Origin: Atrichornis clamosus | Taxonomy: Eukaryota; Chordata; Aves; Passeriformes; Menuridae | DNA: 64,000 bases | Direction: 5' to 3' | NCBI GenBank assembly: GCA_013400975.1 | Contig: WBMZ01000407.1 | Coordinates: 310,001-374,000 of the forward strand | Part shown: positions 49,601-61,258 of the stretch, one piece after another | Layout: the number at the start of each line of letters is the position of its first letter | How positions within the stretch are numbered: position 1 is the first letter of the stretch | Made by a program: the position numbers and the translations under genes | Notes under the pieces: generated by a model | Seen by the model: the letters and a program-made list of their open reading frames with translations, nothing else | Told to the model about the DNA's origin: nothing | Databases searched by the model: none

Positions 49601-49619
49601 TGTCAGCACAGTGCTGACA
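49601..49619. promoter_or_regulatory. 19-bp palindrome with Maf-type half-sites
   Basis: TGTCAGCAC, one A, then GTGCTGACA is a perfect inverted repeat with 9-bp arms. Each arm carries TGCTGAC in one orientation, the half-site bound by Maf-family bZIP proteins. Here the half-sites are arranged differently from a standard MARE, whose halves face each other around TCA or CGT. Binding is inference. Confidence 0.3.
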
Positions 49620-50837
49620 GTTCCAGCTAAAACAATTTATAATTTTTAAAGAAGATATGTTGTAAATAGAAGATAAGAGGTCTGTGAAAGATACAGCCAG
49701 TAAACAGAGCCCAGATGTATGTGTTTTGCTGCTGGTACGGGTAGGTCAGCTCTGCTTGGCCTCTCTCTTTACCCAAATTATCCCCTACCACAATTTTGAG
49801 GTTGCATGGATTGAGCTTATCTTTCATGAACAGTGTCCTGTACTCATCATCTTGCTCATTTCATTGGCTGTACACTAGAAAGAGTCCAAGGCCCTATTTT
49901 CCCTCTGCTGGAATACTGGCTTCTAGGAACTCTGAGAAAAACCAGAGGAATAAAACAATATCTGCACTAAAAAGAATGCAGAGAGCACTACTCCCTTGGC
50001 TTTTAAGAATATAATGTAGCGCTATGGTTGCCTGGTATTGCTTCTCACAGAGAACAGGTTTTAGAGTAATACTCTCATAAATTCTGCAGTGATCTCAAAA
50101 TGTTGGTCTGAGTTACAGTGTATATCTCCAAGAAAGTCTTCTAGTCTTGATTTATGGATGTCAGGTAATCGAGAGGCGATTAACTGAATCTTTTAAAATA
50201 TTTTTTTTTGATGATCAATAATCCACATGTTTGAAAATTAGCACCCTGTTTTAGTTTGAATTACTTCAGTTTCAACTTTCAATCTGGGGCCTTCAGTAGC
50301 CTTTATTCAGTTGAAAGTACAAATGCCATCCAGGAATGTCAGGAATTCTAAATGTCACCCAGGAACCTGGGAAGTTTTCTGGGCTGTTACAGCTGCCTGA
50401 GCATGACTGTGCCCTCTACCAGCTTGCAGGGTGAAAGCCCATTTGAGAATATCTGCACTGCAGCATCAGCAGTGACTGTACTGTAGACATGCCCTTTCAG
50501 TGAGCTACAGACAAAATAAGATTCTCTTCCGAACTTTTTCATTATTTCAACTTTTTCTTTTGAAGGGTTCCTATCAAGACTTTTTTCTGTCTGATGCTGA
50601 AGACCTGAACTTATTATGTGTATGTGATCTGTATTTGTTTTTGCTGCTTTTTGTTTGTCCATTGAATGTCTTATGACCACACTATTTCCATCTTACCCAG
50701 TGTCTCCATATTCTAGAGTAAAATAATTGCTGAGTGATTTACTGTCTCTTCCAAGGTCTAGAATCTTGTACTTAATATTAAAAACCCTCAGCTGTGTCCT
50801 GCAGAACTTATATTTGCCAAATGCAGAGAGAGTTTTG
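49620..50837. other. Unique non-coding stretch
   Basis: No gene or transposon recognised; only short overlapping frames on both strands. Confidence 0.5.
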
Positions 50838-50873
50838 AGCTAGATGGACACTGACCTAGCCCAATATGACATA
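50838..50873 (+). mobile_element. Short old CR1 3' end fragment
   Basis: 'gctagatggacactgaccta' followed by 'gcccaatatgacat' matches the terminal block of old CR1 copies ('gctagagggg.tttctggtctcagtatggct' in the copy at 18.7 kb). Only about 36 bases are clear, so boundaries and identity are tentative. Confidence 0.55.
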
Positions 50874-52250
50874 TATTAAAATATAAATACACCAGTGACT
50901 TCTCTACATGATTATTCTCAAAGTGTCTTCTGCATATGTTACCAAGCACATACCATGTTTTCTTTCAGTCTTGTTTATTTCTTTTTTTATTCATAAAACT
51001 GCCAAAGAAGGGTAAATGTACATGGGTCCCACCCTAGAAATATTTCATGGAGTGATTCCTCATGTTCAGAAACCTTTCTGGCTCCATCAATATAGTCAAT
51101 TTAATTAAAGAAAATGGAGGTCCATGACATTTGGATAGTGCTGTTTTCATTCCAAATATTATGAGAGAGGAAGCCAAATACTTTGTGAAACCTGAAGCCG
51201 GGTATGTTGATAGAGTGCCTGTCATTGCCCTGCAAAGGAGAGATCCTCACACCAGGGCGTACCCAGCTTGCTACAGAAGTGACAACAGTACAGTTGTTTC
51301 CATGGGATTCTCTCCCTAACCTCTAGCCTTCCTGAGAAGTGGGAAATATTCTGTTAGAGGCGTCAGTGCTGTAATAAGGCACATTTCCTGGACTCAAGTT
51401 AGGATCTCCGTACCTCGTTGTTTCCTCAGCATTCTCTTTGATGGTATAAATTTGTTTTGGATAGCTGCCCTATAATCTTTATGAAACTGTAATCTTGTTT
51501 CTTTGAAATTACCTATGCTCTGCAAATCCTGTTGTCTGTTAGTAATTATATAATTTTCTTCTTTCCTGATTTTTACATATCTCTACACTTATCTGTGGTT
51601 TGTACATGAGATGTAAAGGTCATATTTTGAATCATTTGGCACTTTAGCTCTTTTCACAATACTTGTATTGATGTTGTTGTATTTATCCTCAGATCTTATT
51701 TGTGTTCATTATTAGTGATTGGACATCAATTTGGATGAATATTTCATCTGTCCTAATGCAGCAGTTTTTACACAAACACACCTACTCAGTGTATCTTTTT
51801 TTCCCCTGGTAATTCAGGCCATTGGGCATGAATCTTCATCTAGAAGACTAAATATTTGCAAAGGTGTTACACCTTGAAGATTCATCCAGATTTTAGAAAG
51901 AAGTGTGATGAGTCCCTCAGTGAGAAATCCATGCTCCTGTTTGAATTTTGACTGTAACTGTGGGCAGTGGTAATAATTTTCTTCTGGAACTTAAAGGCTT
52001 GTTTTTCAAAGCATCTTTGAACAAACAGTTGGGAGCAATGATTTGCCAAACTGTAATTAAAAGGAAGTAGACTAATTCTGAAAAGTGTAAACAATGTGCT
52101 AAAGATAATAAAAATAGGGTCCTTAAACTGATCAATCGTGAACCCAGAACAGGACTTGAGTTTGCAAGAATTTAATTGCTGGGCTGAGACCCAGCATCTT
52201 GCAGGACTATGCATTTAGTGTCCTGCAGTAACATGTGCAGTTTCTATGGG
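50874..52250. other. Unique non-coding stretch
   Basis: No gene or repeat recognised. A 110-codon minus frame at 51882-52214 shows no recognisable domain. Confidence 0.5.
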
Positions 52251-52391
52251 TTTGCCAACAAATTCGTGGAATTTTTTGTCCTCAGCTGCATCAGCTCCCT
52301 GTTGCTCGTTAACGTACTTTGCCAGGAAATTCATGGCATTTTTAGGTCTTCAGCTGTGCATTAATCAACTCCCTGTTGCTAGCTAACATAC
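52251..52391. repeat. Diverged tandem duplication, 67 + 74 bp
   Basis: Unit 1 (52251-52317) and unit 2 (52318-52391) both start TTTGCCA and share 'aaattc.tgg.attttt', 'tcagctg', 'ctccctgttgct' and an end of the form taac.tac. Unit 2 has extra bases (gtgcattaat in place of a shorter stretch) and several substitutions, so the duplication is older than the one at 10.35 kb. No known transposon is visible in it. Confidence 0.85.
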
Positions 52392-52739
52392 CTTCTTTTT
52401 CCTCTCTGTGATAACAGTTTTTTGCTTTACAAATAAAATCTGAAAGTAAAAGCTTGACCTACCTAAAACTAATGTCAAAACATCCTTTTTCTTAGAAGCA
52501 AAGCATGCGGATTTCTTATAACACTGTTCTCAGAACAACCTTGCAGAATGTGTTGTATTGAATCTGAGAACTGTGGGTCCATATTTTCATACTCAACCCT
52601 CATCTCATGTTTTCTAGCTGTTGTCTTTGATCTTAATTTTTGTAACAGCTTCCAGTAGTTTAATGTATTTTCCTTGATCTAAGAAAGCCCATCAGGTGCA
52701 AGAAGTGGAAGCAGGGAAGCATTACTGGAAAGATGAGGG
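52392..52739. other. Unique spacer
   Basis: About 350 bases with no gene or recognised repeat, upstream of a CR1 copy whose faint 5' similarity may begin inside this spacer. Confidence 0.45.
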
Positions 52740-53100
52740 AGGTGACTCTTTAACATGGAAAAGAGAAGGCTCAGAGCGAATCTTATCAATGTCTATAAAT
52801 ACCTGATGTTCCAGACTAGAGACAGCAGAGCCAGTTTTTTTCCTACTGGTGCCCAGAGAGAGGATGAGGCAAAGAACACAAATGGAAATTCAGGAAGTTC
52901 CAGTTAAGTGTGAGAAAAGGCTTTTTTAATGGTGTGTGTGGTCAAACTCTGAAAAAGGTTGCCCAGAGATGTTGTAGAGACTCCATTCATGGAGTTATTT
53001 AAGCCTCACTGGAACATTCCTGAAGAATCTGCAGTAGCTCTGAGGCACGGGTTGGACTAGCCAATTTCCAGAAGTCCTTTCCAACCTCAACCATTGTGTG
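52740..53100 (+). mobile_element. CR1 LINE fragment, about 360 bp
   Basis: Sense-strand CR1 landmarks in order: 'gaaaagagaaggctcagag', 'tcttatcaatgtctataaat', 'acctgatg', 'aaaggttgcccagagatgtt', 'gtagagactccattcatgga', 'gggttggactag' and 'gtcctttccaacctcaacca'. The tail that should follow is reduced to 'ttgtgtg'. Similarity at the 5' side is weak, so the start is approximate. It is decayed and carries no intact frame. Confidence 0.88.
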
Positions 53101-56100
53101 TTACTTTAAAATCTGTAAAGAAAAATGAATGAGAAGCAAGAGATTTTCTTGGTTAGACTAACAGCTTGCTATTTAACTTAAAATATGTACAGTCACTTTT
53201 CTTTGAATCACTTTTATAACTATTTTGATATATTTTGTCATGTATTATCATTTTGAAATATTGGCTCATTCAGAGACAATTTTTTTGTTTAAAAAATGTG
53301 TCTCTTTGTTAAATTTCTAGGATGTGTAATGAAAATACGGGAGAGAAAATTTGCCTGTGTAGTTCCTAAATATCTTTTATATTTCCTTACAATGTGAAAG
53401 AAATCTAATTATCTTATAAAGAAATATATATCCAGAAGTTATTTTTTTCTTAGTAAAACTCTCAGACACCTATAATATGTTTCTCTCGTAATTTATTTCA
53501 GTGTTTAATTTTTTATTTTATTTTATACATTTGTTAAACATGAACACTGGGTTTTACAGGATTTTTTAAAAAATTCAAATGCACTAATGTAGTAATATTA
53601 AGAATTGAGACAATTTTCTAGGCATGCTTTTGGCATAAAATTAATAGGCCTTCATAACAAGACAGTTTCTGCAGTTATTAAAAAAAAGTACGCTTCTCTC
53701 TGGAAATGTAAATTTGGTGGTCAATTCCTGTGTAGGCCCAGGCGTAGTTTGACACTGGAGTTCTCTGTAGGCTAAACCTGTTTGTGAGAGGTTCTTTTAG
53801 CCATTCCCCATCTTTCTGTATCCTCTCTGCTCTATTTCTGCACCTGTTTTAGAGATCAAGTTATAAACTGAGAAGTGAGGTGGTTTAAGGGCCGTGGGAT
53901 ATTTTTAAGTCCTCTTTGTAAAGCCTTTAGATCACTTGACTGGTTAGTTTAGAGTTCAGTCCTACAGAGGAAAGATGTTCTTGGAACACCTCAATTTGAC
54001 CATGTAGGCTGATAAGTCATGGATCACACTTTTATATTAATTTTTTTCTATTTTTCTGTAAATTGTGACTGTGTGCATGTGAGTCTATATAGATCTCTCA
54101 GAAATTTGATTTGAGGAAGAAAAAAATGTATTCCAATTATTCATTTTTCTTTAATGTGCATAAATCCATCATTCTTGTTCAAGTCTGCAATTTGTTAGCT
54201 ATGTTGAGTCCAAGTGACCATGGAAAGTGCTAGGACATGGTCAAGCCTCATTAAAGTGAGGAAGTTTAGCACCCTGTGTAATGGCACCCTTTATTCAGTG
54301 ACTGGCTTTTCCATTTATTTCTATATTCTTGTTTCTGTCTGTCAGTGGTAGTAAAACTACTTGAAATTCCTTCTGTAACACAGTTCTTTTTGCTTCAGTT
54401 AAAATTGAATATTTTTTCCTCAGTCAAAATAAGGAATTTGCACTCTTGCTGACTGGGAAATATGTAAGGAAAGGTATGGTCACACTTGGTATTCATTCAA
54501 GATAAATTTTTCTTTTTCTACATCATCATATTTTGAAAGAAGATCCCACATGTTTTACTTTTGATATTTCTGATTTAGATTTTATGTGGGTTTTTTTTAA
54601 TCTTAATCTGAAATTTTGTTTCAATTTCATTCTAAAAAAGAAGATAAATCCAAGTCAAGATATTAACCTTTTTAGTTGGTAATTATATTCTTACAGAGTC
54701 ATTACTGACTGTACAACTGAAACAGTGTCAAAACCTGACAAGAAAAATGTTCTGACCAACAGAGTTCCCCTTGCACTCCCCTTGTACAGGCTTTTGTCTC
54801 GTGAAGGAAAAAGGCCATTCAGGGATTTTTTCTCTTTTTTTATTCATCCACTTATAAATTCTAAGTGTCACTGCTTTCAGGCCACCTTAGGATTAGGTGA
54901 ATTTGGTTTATAAACCTCAGTGTATTAAGGTTTGCAGTATTTTGGTGTGGGGAAAAAAGTGTGTTTGCCAAGACTGATGGTAACAATTTACTTATAACAG
55001 TGTTATAGAAATCACAGGTTTTCAATTTCTTTTGCTTACAATGCAGTAATTGCTTATCTTTCTCTGAAGCACTGTGTGCCATATGTGTCTGCATTACACA
55101 GGAATGTACCAGGGAAGAAATCCTTGGAGAGGGAGCTGTCCAACCAGAGGGAGGACTTGCTTTCTGCCTTAGACTGTGTAACATTTTGTTCTGCAACAGG
55201 AAAAATATTGGTGTGAAGTTGATATTTCTAAAAGTATTGGCCTACACTCTAAAACTAAGTTTTGTTATCTTATTTTAGGCCTTTGGAAATGCATAAAATA
55301 ACAAATATTACATCTTTGATATATGTACCCATTGGACTACATTCTCCTCTTGGATGAACTTGACCATGAGGTTCACAAAATGCTGATAAAAGAAAGATGA
55401 GTGACATCTACCATTATTTCTGATTCTTGTTATTCACACCTGCAAGTCTTCTGAGGTTGTGAAGGTGACCTAAGTACGACTGTAGTAATTTTTGGAGCAT
55501 AATAATGGGGAGTATTGCTATCTCTATTCTTTTTCCAGGTCACTGTCTAAGCCATTCCAAATACCTTCCAAATGTGTGGATTTGCGTACTAATTAGTCTG
55601 AATCAAATATTCATCACATCCATGTTGATGGGATTGGTGGAATATCTGATTAACCTTCAAGTGGCTCAGTGACTAAACACAGATTCCTGTCTAGTTGATG
55701 GGATAATTTCCCTGCTACATATATTTCTTGTTCCTCCAACATAAAATTATTGCAAAGAGGTGCCCAGCCTGAGCCTTCTTTGACCTTAGTTAGGCACAAT
55801 ATAAAAATCTAAAAGAGAGCAAAGCTATCATTTTATTAATAGAAGAAAAAAATAAGCCCTATTATGAAATGAAGTCTTCTTTTGAGGGAGAAGATGAGGC
55901 TGTGAAAATGCTGAAGGTGTTTTCATGTCTTATTCTTAACAAAGCTGTTACTATGGTTCACCAAGATTCATCTTTGAAGGTTATGATCAGGTTATAACGG
56001 AAAGAAAGCTACACGGAAATAAAAGTGCGCGTGGAGGGAGGGGGAGCAGGTTGTTTCCATTACCCATCCTCAGACCCACTCAAGGGAGAGTCACTGCACT

Positions 56101-56591
56101 GCAGTCGGCCCTTTCCCTAAAATCCATGACCAAGCTTGTTGGAGAGTTCTCTTCAAATAGTCAAAGTTGGAAAAATACTCAGAGTAAAGATGTGAATAAA
56201 GTCTCTTATATGTTCTTGAGCAAATACAAGTCCTATAAAGCTTAACTAAACCCAAGCAACACTGCACAGTTTGTTCAATAAAATCATTACAAATATTGTA
56301 GTACTGTAGCAGCAACATGCACTTATCAAGAGAATGTTCCTAAAACAATAAGTTGCTTTCAATAAATGATTCTTTAATATCTCTAAGCATTAGAGTATTT
56401 AATTTCAATTTTGGTGTTGTGATGGGGAAGGTAAATTAACTTGTGAAATTAATCATTTTATTTTTAATGAAAAAATATAAATACAGAAGCAATTATCTAT
56501 CTATAATATGACTTGAGGGGATGATGATTTATATTAAAAATACTATTCTGCTGGAATTTCTGCTACTATTTGTGATAATTTAATTTGTGTC
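53101..56591. other. Unique AT-rich non-coding stretch
   Basis: No gene or transposon recognised. Simple AT and T-rich patches occur (for example 53500-53530). A 111-codon minus frame at 54861-55196 shows no domain. A G-rich spot (gtggagggagggggagcagg, about 56031-56050) could in principle form a weak quadruplex. Confidence 0.5.
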
Positions 56592-56612
56592 ATTTGCATA
56601 TGAAAATATGCA
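56592..56612. promoter_or_regulatory. Octamer site within POU-type inverted repeat
   Basis: ATTTGCAT (56592-56599) is the exact reverse complement of the POU octamer ATGCAAAT. It is embedded in a perfect inverted repeat, TGCATAT (56595-56601), gaaa, ATATGCA (56606-56612). POU dimers bind paired elements of this general kind. The flanks are AT-rich, with several TTAAT/ATTA cores. Function is inferred from motif only. Confidence 0.3.
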
Positions 56613-59600
56613 TTGAACTAGCAGCAAAATAACCTTTACACAATTCTATAATAGCATAAAATACAGTGCATTACACTTTCAGTTATTAAGTATAAAAATA
56701 CTCCAACTAATTTTGCAAAGAAAATACTTCATATGGTTAAAACCCCCCCCAGAACTTGTATCAGATCTTTGCAATTTGTCTTGCTTTGTTATCAGCCAGA
56801 GATCTGAATTAGCCAAAGGTATTTTCAAATATTTCATCCTGCTTTTTCTTTTTAATTAGCTTCCTGAGGCAGAGATGCATCCTGTATTTTGCGTGCTTTC
56901 CAGTAAGGTCATCTTCACAATAGCTCACACAGTCTACCAGGGATGGACAGGATAGAATGGCTTGAACCTGTGTGAAATGCCCTATTACGTGTTATTATTC
57001 TCCTCCTGAATAGGCATTTTCTTTAACAACAGTTCTTCCCTGCCATAGGAATGTCTTGCTAATAAACCAACAGTCAGCATTCTCCATTAATGCTTGGCCC
57101 ATTACTATCATTGAAGACTCTAATCAATAGCTGATTAGTGCAGAAAGCTGGGCTCTGTTTATTTTCCATCTTTATTTTGTCTCTGCTAGTGGTACATCCC
57201 ATGTGGTAAATGGATTCAGAGTGTAAGATTTACCCTGGAATGGGCCAAGATGAGGAGATTATAAAAAATATGCTTCTGAAAATACCAAGAATATATCCTT
57301 TCCTCTCTGGCCCTTGTATGATTTGGGCATGTGGTGTAGATTGCTAAATACCAGTAAGAATTATTCTAAAACTTCTCCTGGATTCACCCCTACTTAAATA
57401 TACTACATAATATGTGGGGTTTTTCAAAATTTATTCCAGTCTGCCCTTTCATCCCTGGTGGGTTAAGCAAACAATCCCAGGTCAACCTGCAGTGCATACT
57501 GGTGTTCTGTCCAAAGTGCCATTTTTTCTCTTACTCTTTTTATCACTATTTTAAATTATTTCTGCGTTCTGATAGCCAGCTTCTCTAATCATTCCAAAGT
57601 CATATTGCCCATTTTCTCTAGTTCCTGATAACAAAACCCAGGCCTACCCTGTTGACTCAGATCATATCCTGGTTGGTCTTTCCCTCTCATCTCCAGAGAG
57701 CAGCTCGAGGTTTCTGACTCCCATCAGCAGTCTGTCATGCAGCCCTTCTCCATCATGTTTATTAAAAACACCCACTTGCCAAAAAGTTGGCACGCTCCAC
57801 CTGTGTTTACAGAAATTTTCCCTAAGCATTTGGCCTACATTTTAATTGGCTTCTGGAAGGTTGTTTTTTTTAATGTGTCTTTCTGAGGTACTATGGCAGC
57901 ATCTCTTCCTTAGTGACAGCAGGGAAATTTTGGTGAAGGCCAAGAAGCAGCAGTGTGAGACAAGGAATTACTTCCTGCTCCTCTGCCTCTGAGTGGGACT
58001 GTGTCCAGATATGTAGCCCAAAGCTGCGGAGGAAAATTTCCCCCTTCTTTAACCCCACTGTCTGTGGGGGCTGGCAAATGACACAAAGCTGTGCTGAAGC
58101 CATGGGGTGAGGTTTGGCTGCTCTCACTGACTCCCTGAAACTGCTGTGAGTTCCCAGGGAAAGCCAGAGCTACCCCTTGATCACTGCCCATGCCCCTTGC
58201 AGCCATTTCTTAATTCTATTTAAAGGACCCAAAAGAATGCCTATCCTTTCAAGTGTACCTTTTCCCCTCTACACTCTTTATAATCCTGAAATGGCTCAAT
58301 TCCTCCTTTTGAACCTTCCCTTGAGGATGCTGAGGGTTCACTCACAGTATCTGTGATCTCTGATGGTGCCAAGCCCTGGATCTTCTCAGAGGGCCACCAG
58401 TTTTTGGTGCCTTCTAAGGCTGCCCAGTGCTATGTTTGGAAATAGAGCTTTACACATAATTTTATTCATGTTGCTTACTTCTAAAATACTTATATTTTCT
58501 TTTTAGATACTTACATGTTTTGCAAATTAAATCTTGATGCATTTCAAAACTAGGTTTGGGTTTTTTTAGGACGTTTTATTCTGAAGAAGTCAAAACAAAG
58601 TGTTTCTTCTGTGACAATTGATCTTAATTTTTTTTTTTCTTCTGGATGGAATGTATTTTGAATAGTTTAAGCCATTCCGAAGTTGCAATTTTACAGATGC
58701 ACACTTGCAGTCCAACAAAATAAAAACTGTAATATTCTACTTGAGTGCCTGATAGTTGTTAATAAAGGCATATATGTTCTCTATTCTGTAAATTCTTCTA
58801 CACAGTAGAATGAAGAATAACATTCACGAAGGAAGAAACATAGACTCAAGAACATTTTAAAAAGAGTAGTCTTGAAAGACTGAACAGACATATATGCAGA
58901 TAAGTATATTTACAAGAAATAGTACTACTTTTTTCCCCACTATCAAGATAAAATGCAAAAGGATATGCTAACTCTATTCTGATGTTGATTTTATCTTACA
59001 GAAGTGTTTAATTTTATGGCACAGGCAGTTGAGTTCTGCAAAGAGAAATTGATCAAGCAGCCTCCTCCTTTCACAGCTTTTGACAAACAAGAAACTAAAA
59101 CAAAAGATCTATTAAAAGACATATTAGCTTGGTTTTCCTCTCATAATAGAACACGCACCAAAAAATCCATTATCTACTTAAAAATTATTTTTCAAAAGGA
59201 TGTTAGTCTCCTAAAAATAAAAATTTGAGTACTGTCTTCTGTACTTTATAGAAGGAGCTTGACTTTCCTTACATGAGTGATGCAGTTCTGTGTGGGATCT
59301 GTGCTATCACTAGATAGTAAAGGAAAACTTACGTTATAAAATAAAGATTTTCTACAGCAAAAAAATGTCTTTAATGGGTCAGCAACCCCAAAGTAACTGT
59401 GATTCCCCTTCTAGAGTGGCTTGTATCAATTTTACAGGTTAATCATGAGCGAGGTCAGAAAATTCCTATTGAAAGGGCCTAGCAAATACAAAAACCTCTT
59501 TTCGGCTTTATCCTGGTATGCCTTTAGTAAAACCTGAACTGAACTAGCCTGAATAGAAATATGTAAAGCCAGCCAAGAAGAATGAGTGGTTTTACAGCCA

Positions 59601-61180
59601 GGCACTGTAATATTTTGAGAAAACTCTGAGACCCAGGTGTCCCTTTTATCGTTGTCATCTCATGATTTTAGACAGGCTCTGGGTCAAAGATATTTCTTAT
59701 ACCCTGGGCAGGTGTCCTTTGCAGTGCCCATGATGTCCTCAAGCCTCCTCTCTAGAGCACTTAGAAATCAAAATTTGTTTTTCTCTGAGTTGTCCCATTT
59801 TGATGGTCATTGCCTTATAAGCTAGTACTGCAATTTTATAGGTTAATTGGTCAGAATGTACAAAAGTGTGTGTGATTGCCAAATCCAGCACCTGAGAGTT
59901 CTCCTTTTTTTATCAAATAAGCTTACCTATTGTTTCTTCTTCATGCCTCAGGTATAACATTCCCTTCTCATCTAAGTCTTATGGATTGCTGTAAGATATG
60001 TGTTTTGTTTTAATACTTATTGTGAATCTCTTTGTGCATTGATCTTTATATCTTTATGTGTATGGTTTGGAATTATTGTGACTAGCAGATTTCCTGAGGA
60101 CAAAAACTGATATCCAGTTTTATGTATCAGCATCATAGTCTTGGCCTCCAGAGTGTAAGCACACTCAAACCTTTCATCTGAACTGCATCAGGGCCCAGGG
60201 ATCTCACTGTAATTCAACTTTTAGTGAGATCCTATGCAGTCAGATGAAGGAGAGTGGGCCCTTTTTGATAAATGTACAAAAAATCCACATGTGACTTCTT
60301 GAGTGAGAATGTCAGCAAACGAACACTTTTTTTTTGGTTTTTTTTTTTTACTCTTGTTTCCTTCAAGAATGGCATCAGGCAGAAGGATTCAACAAGGTTG
60401 CCAATAGTTCTGGGTTAATTTCCATCTGTGGCACTTCTTTAGTGGCCAGATGTTGATAGCCAGAGCAGCGTGGCTGTGAATGGTGAATGTTCGCTGTGTT
60501 TTCAGTGGCAGTGGAGCCGTTTGAGAAGAGATGACAAAACATAACTGGCGTACACTGAAAGACTTGCATCAGACAGATACTTTCAGTGTCACATATCTGG
60601 CATTTACTGGAATACCTATTCTAATGGATGTCACTCACCAACCAGTGCATGTGTCACTGACTCTTTATGCTGGTTCTGTTCCAAAAGCTGCTGCCTGCTG
60701 CTCTATTCTGGGTGACGGTAGGAAAGAGAACATTTTAATGCTACTGAAAAGTACAATTATTTTTTCTGTTGGATGGTATTATTTCTATAGAAATTCCAGC
60801 TATATGAAATCCTTCAAACTCCCGATGGCAGGCCAAATCTGTTGCCTGTTTACTGTTCAAATAAATGTTATGTAGGGACTCTATGCTCCCTGAGGAGTGG
60901 GGCACTGAGCTATCCTTTGTTTTCTCATGAACACTGGTGGGATGAACAGGCCACGTGAAGGTATCCTGCTGAGTCAGTTCGACAAACAGCTGGGACTCAA
61001 AGAGCAGAAATTGAGAGTGGGAATATCCTTCCTCATAGACATGGTTCAATATTGCTTAAATTCTCTGCATAAAGTGTGTTACACATGCTCCTCTGTAGTG
61101 CAGGCAAGTGCAGGTCAGAAGATAAAAGTTTTCCCATCCGGTGGAGGTTACTGTATTTATTGTTTGAGGCTCTTGAGCAG
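56613..61180. other. Unique non-coding stretch
   Basis: No gene recognised. The segment 57.64-58.24 kb is GC-richer and carries two overlapping minus frames (78 and 98 codons) with no recognisable domain; it may be an unidentified old repeat. Pure T-runs occur near 60328-60350. The overlapping + and - frames of 100-114 codons at 60.5-61.26 kb look like chance. Confidence 0.45.
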
Positions 61181-61258
61181 AGACACCGAAGCAGTAGGTC
61201 CAGCCCTGCCCATGTCCCAGACAGCAATGTCACATTTGTGCAGCCTCAGCCCTTCAAG

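Noticed and set aside
56031..56050. Possible G-quadruplex
   Set aside because: Only two runs of three or more G are clear, so a stable three-tier structure is not supported.
57891..58206. Two overlapping minus frames (78 and 98 codons) in a GC-richer segment
   Set aside because: The translations match no family I know. The GC-rich composition alone lowers the stop frequency.
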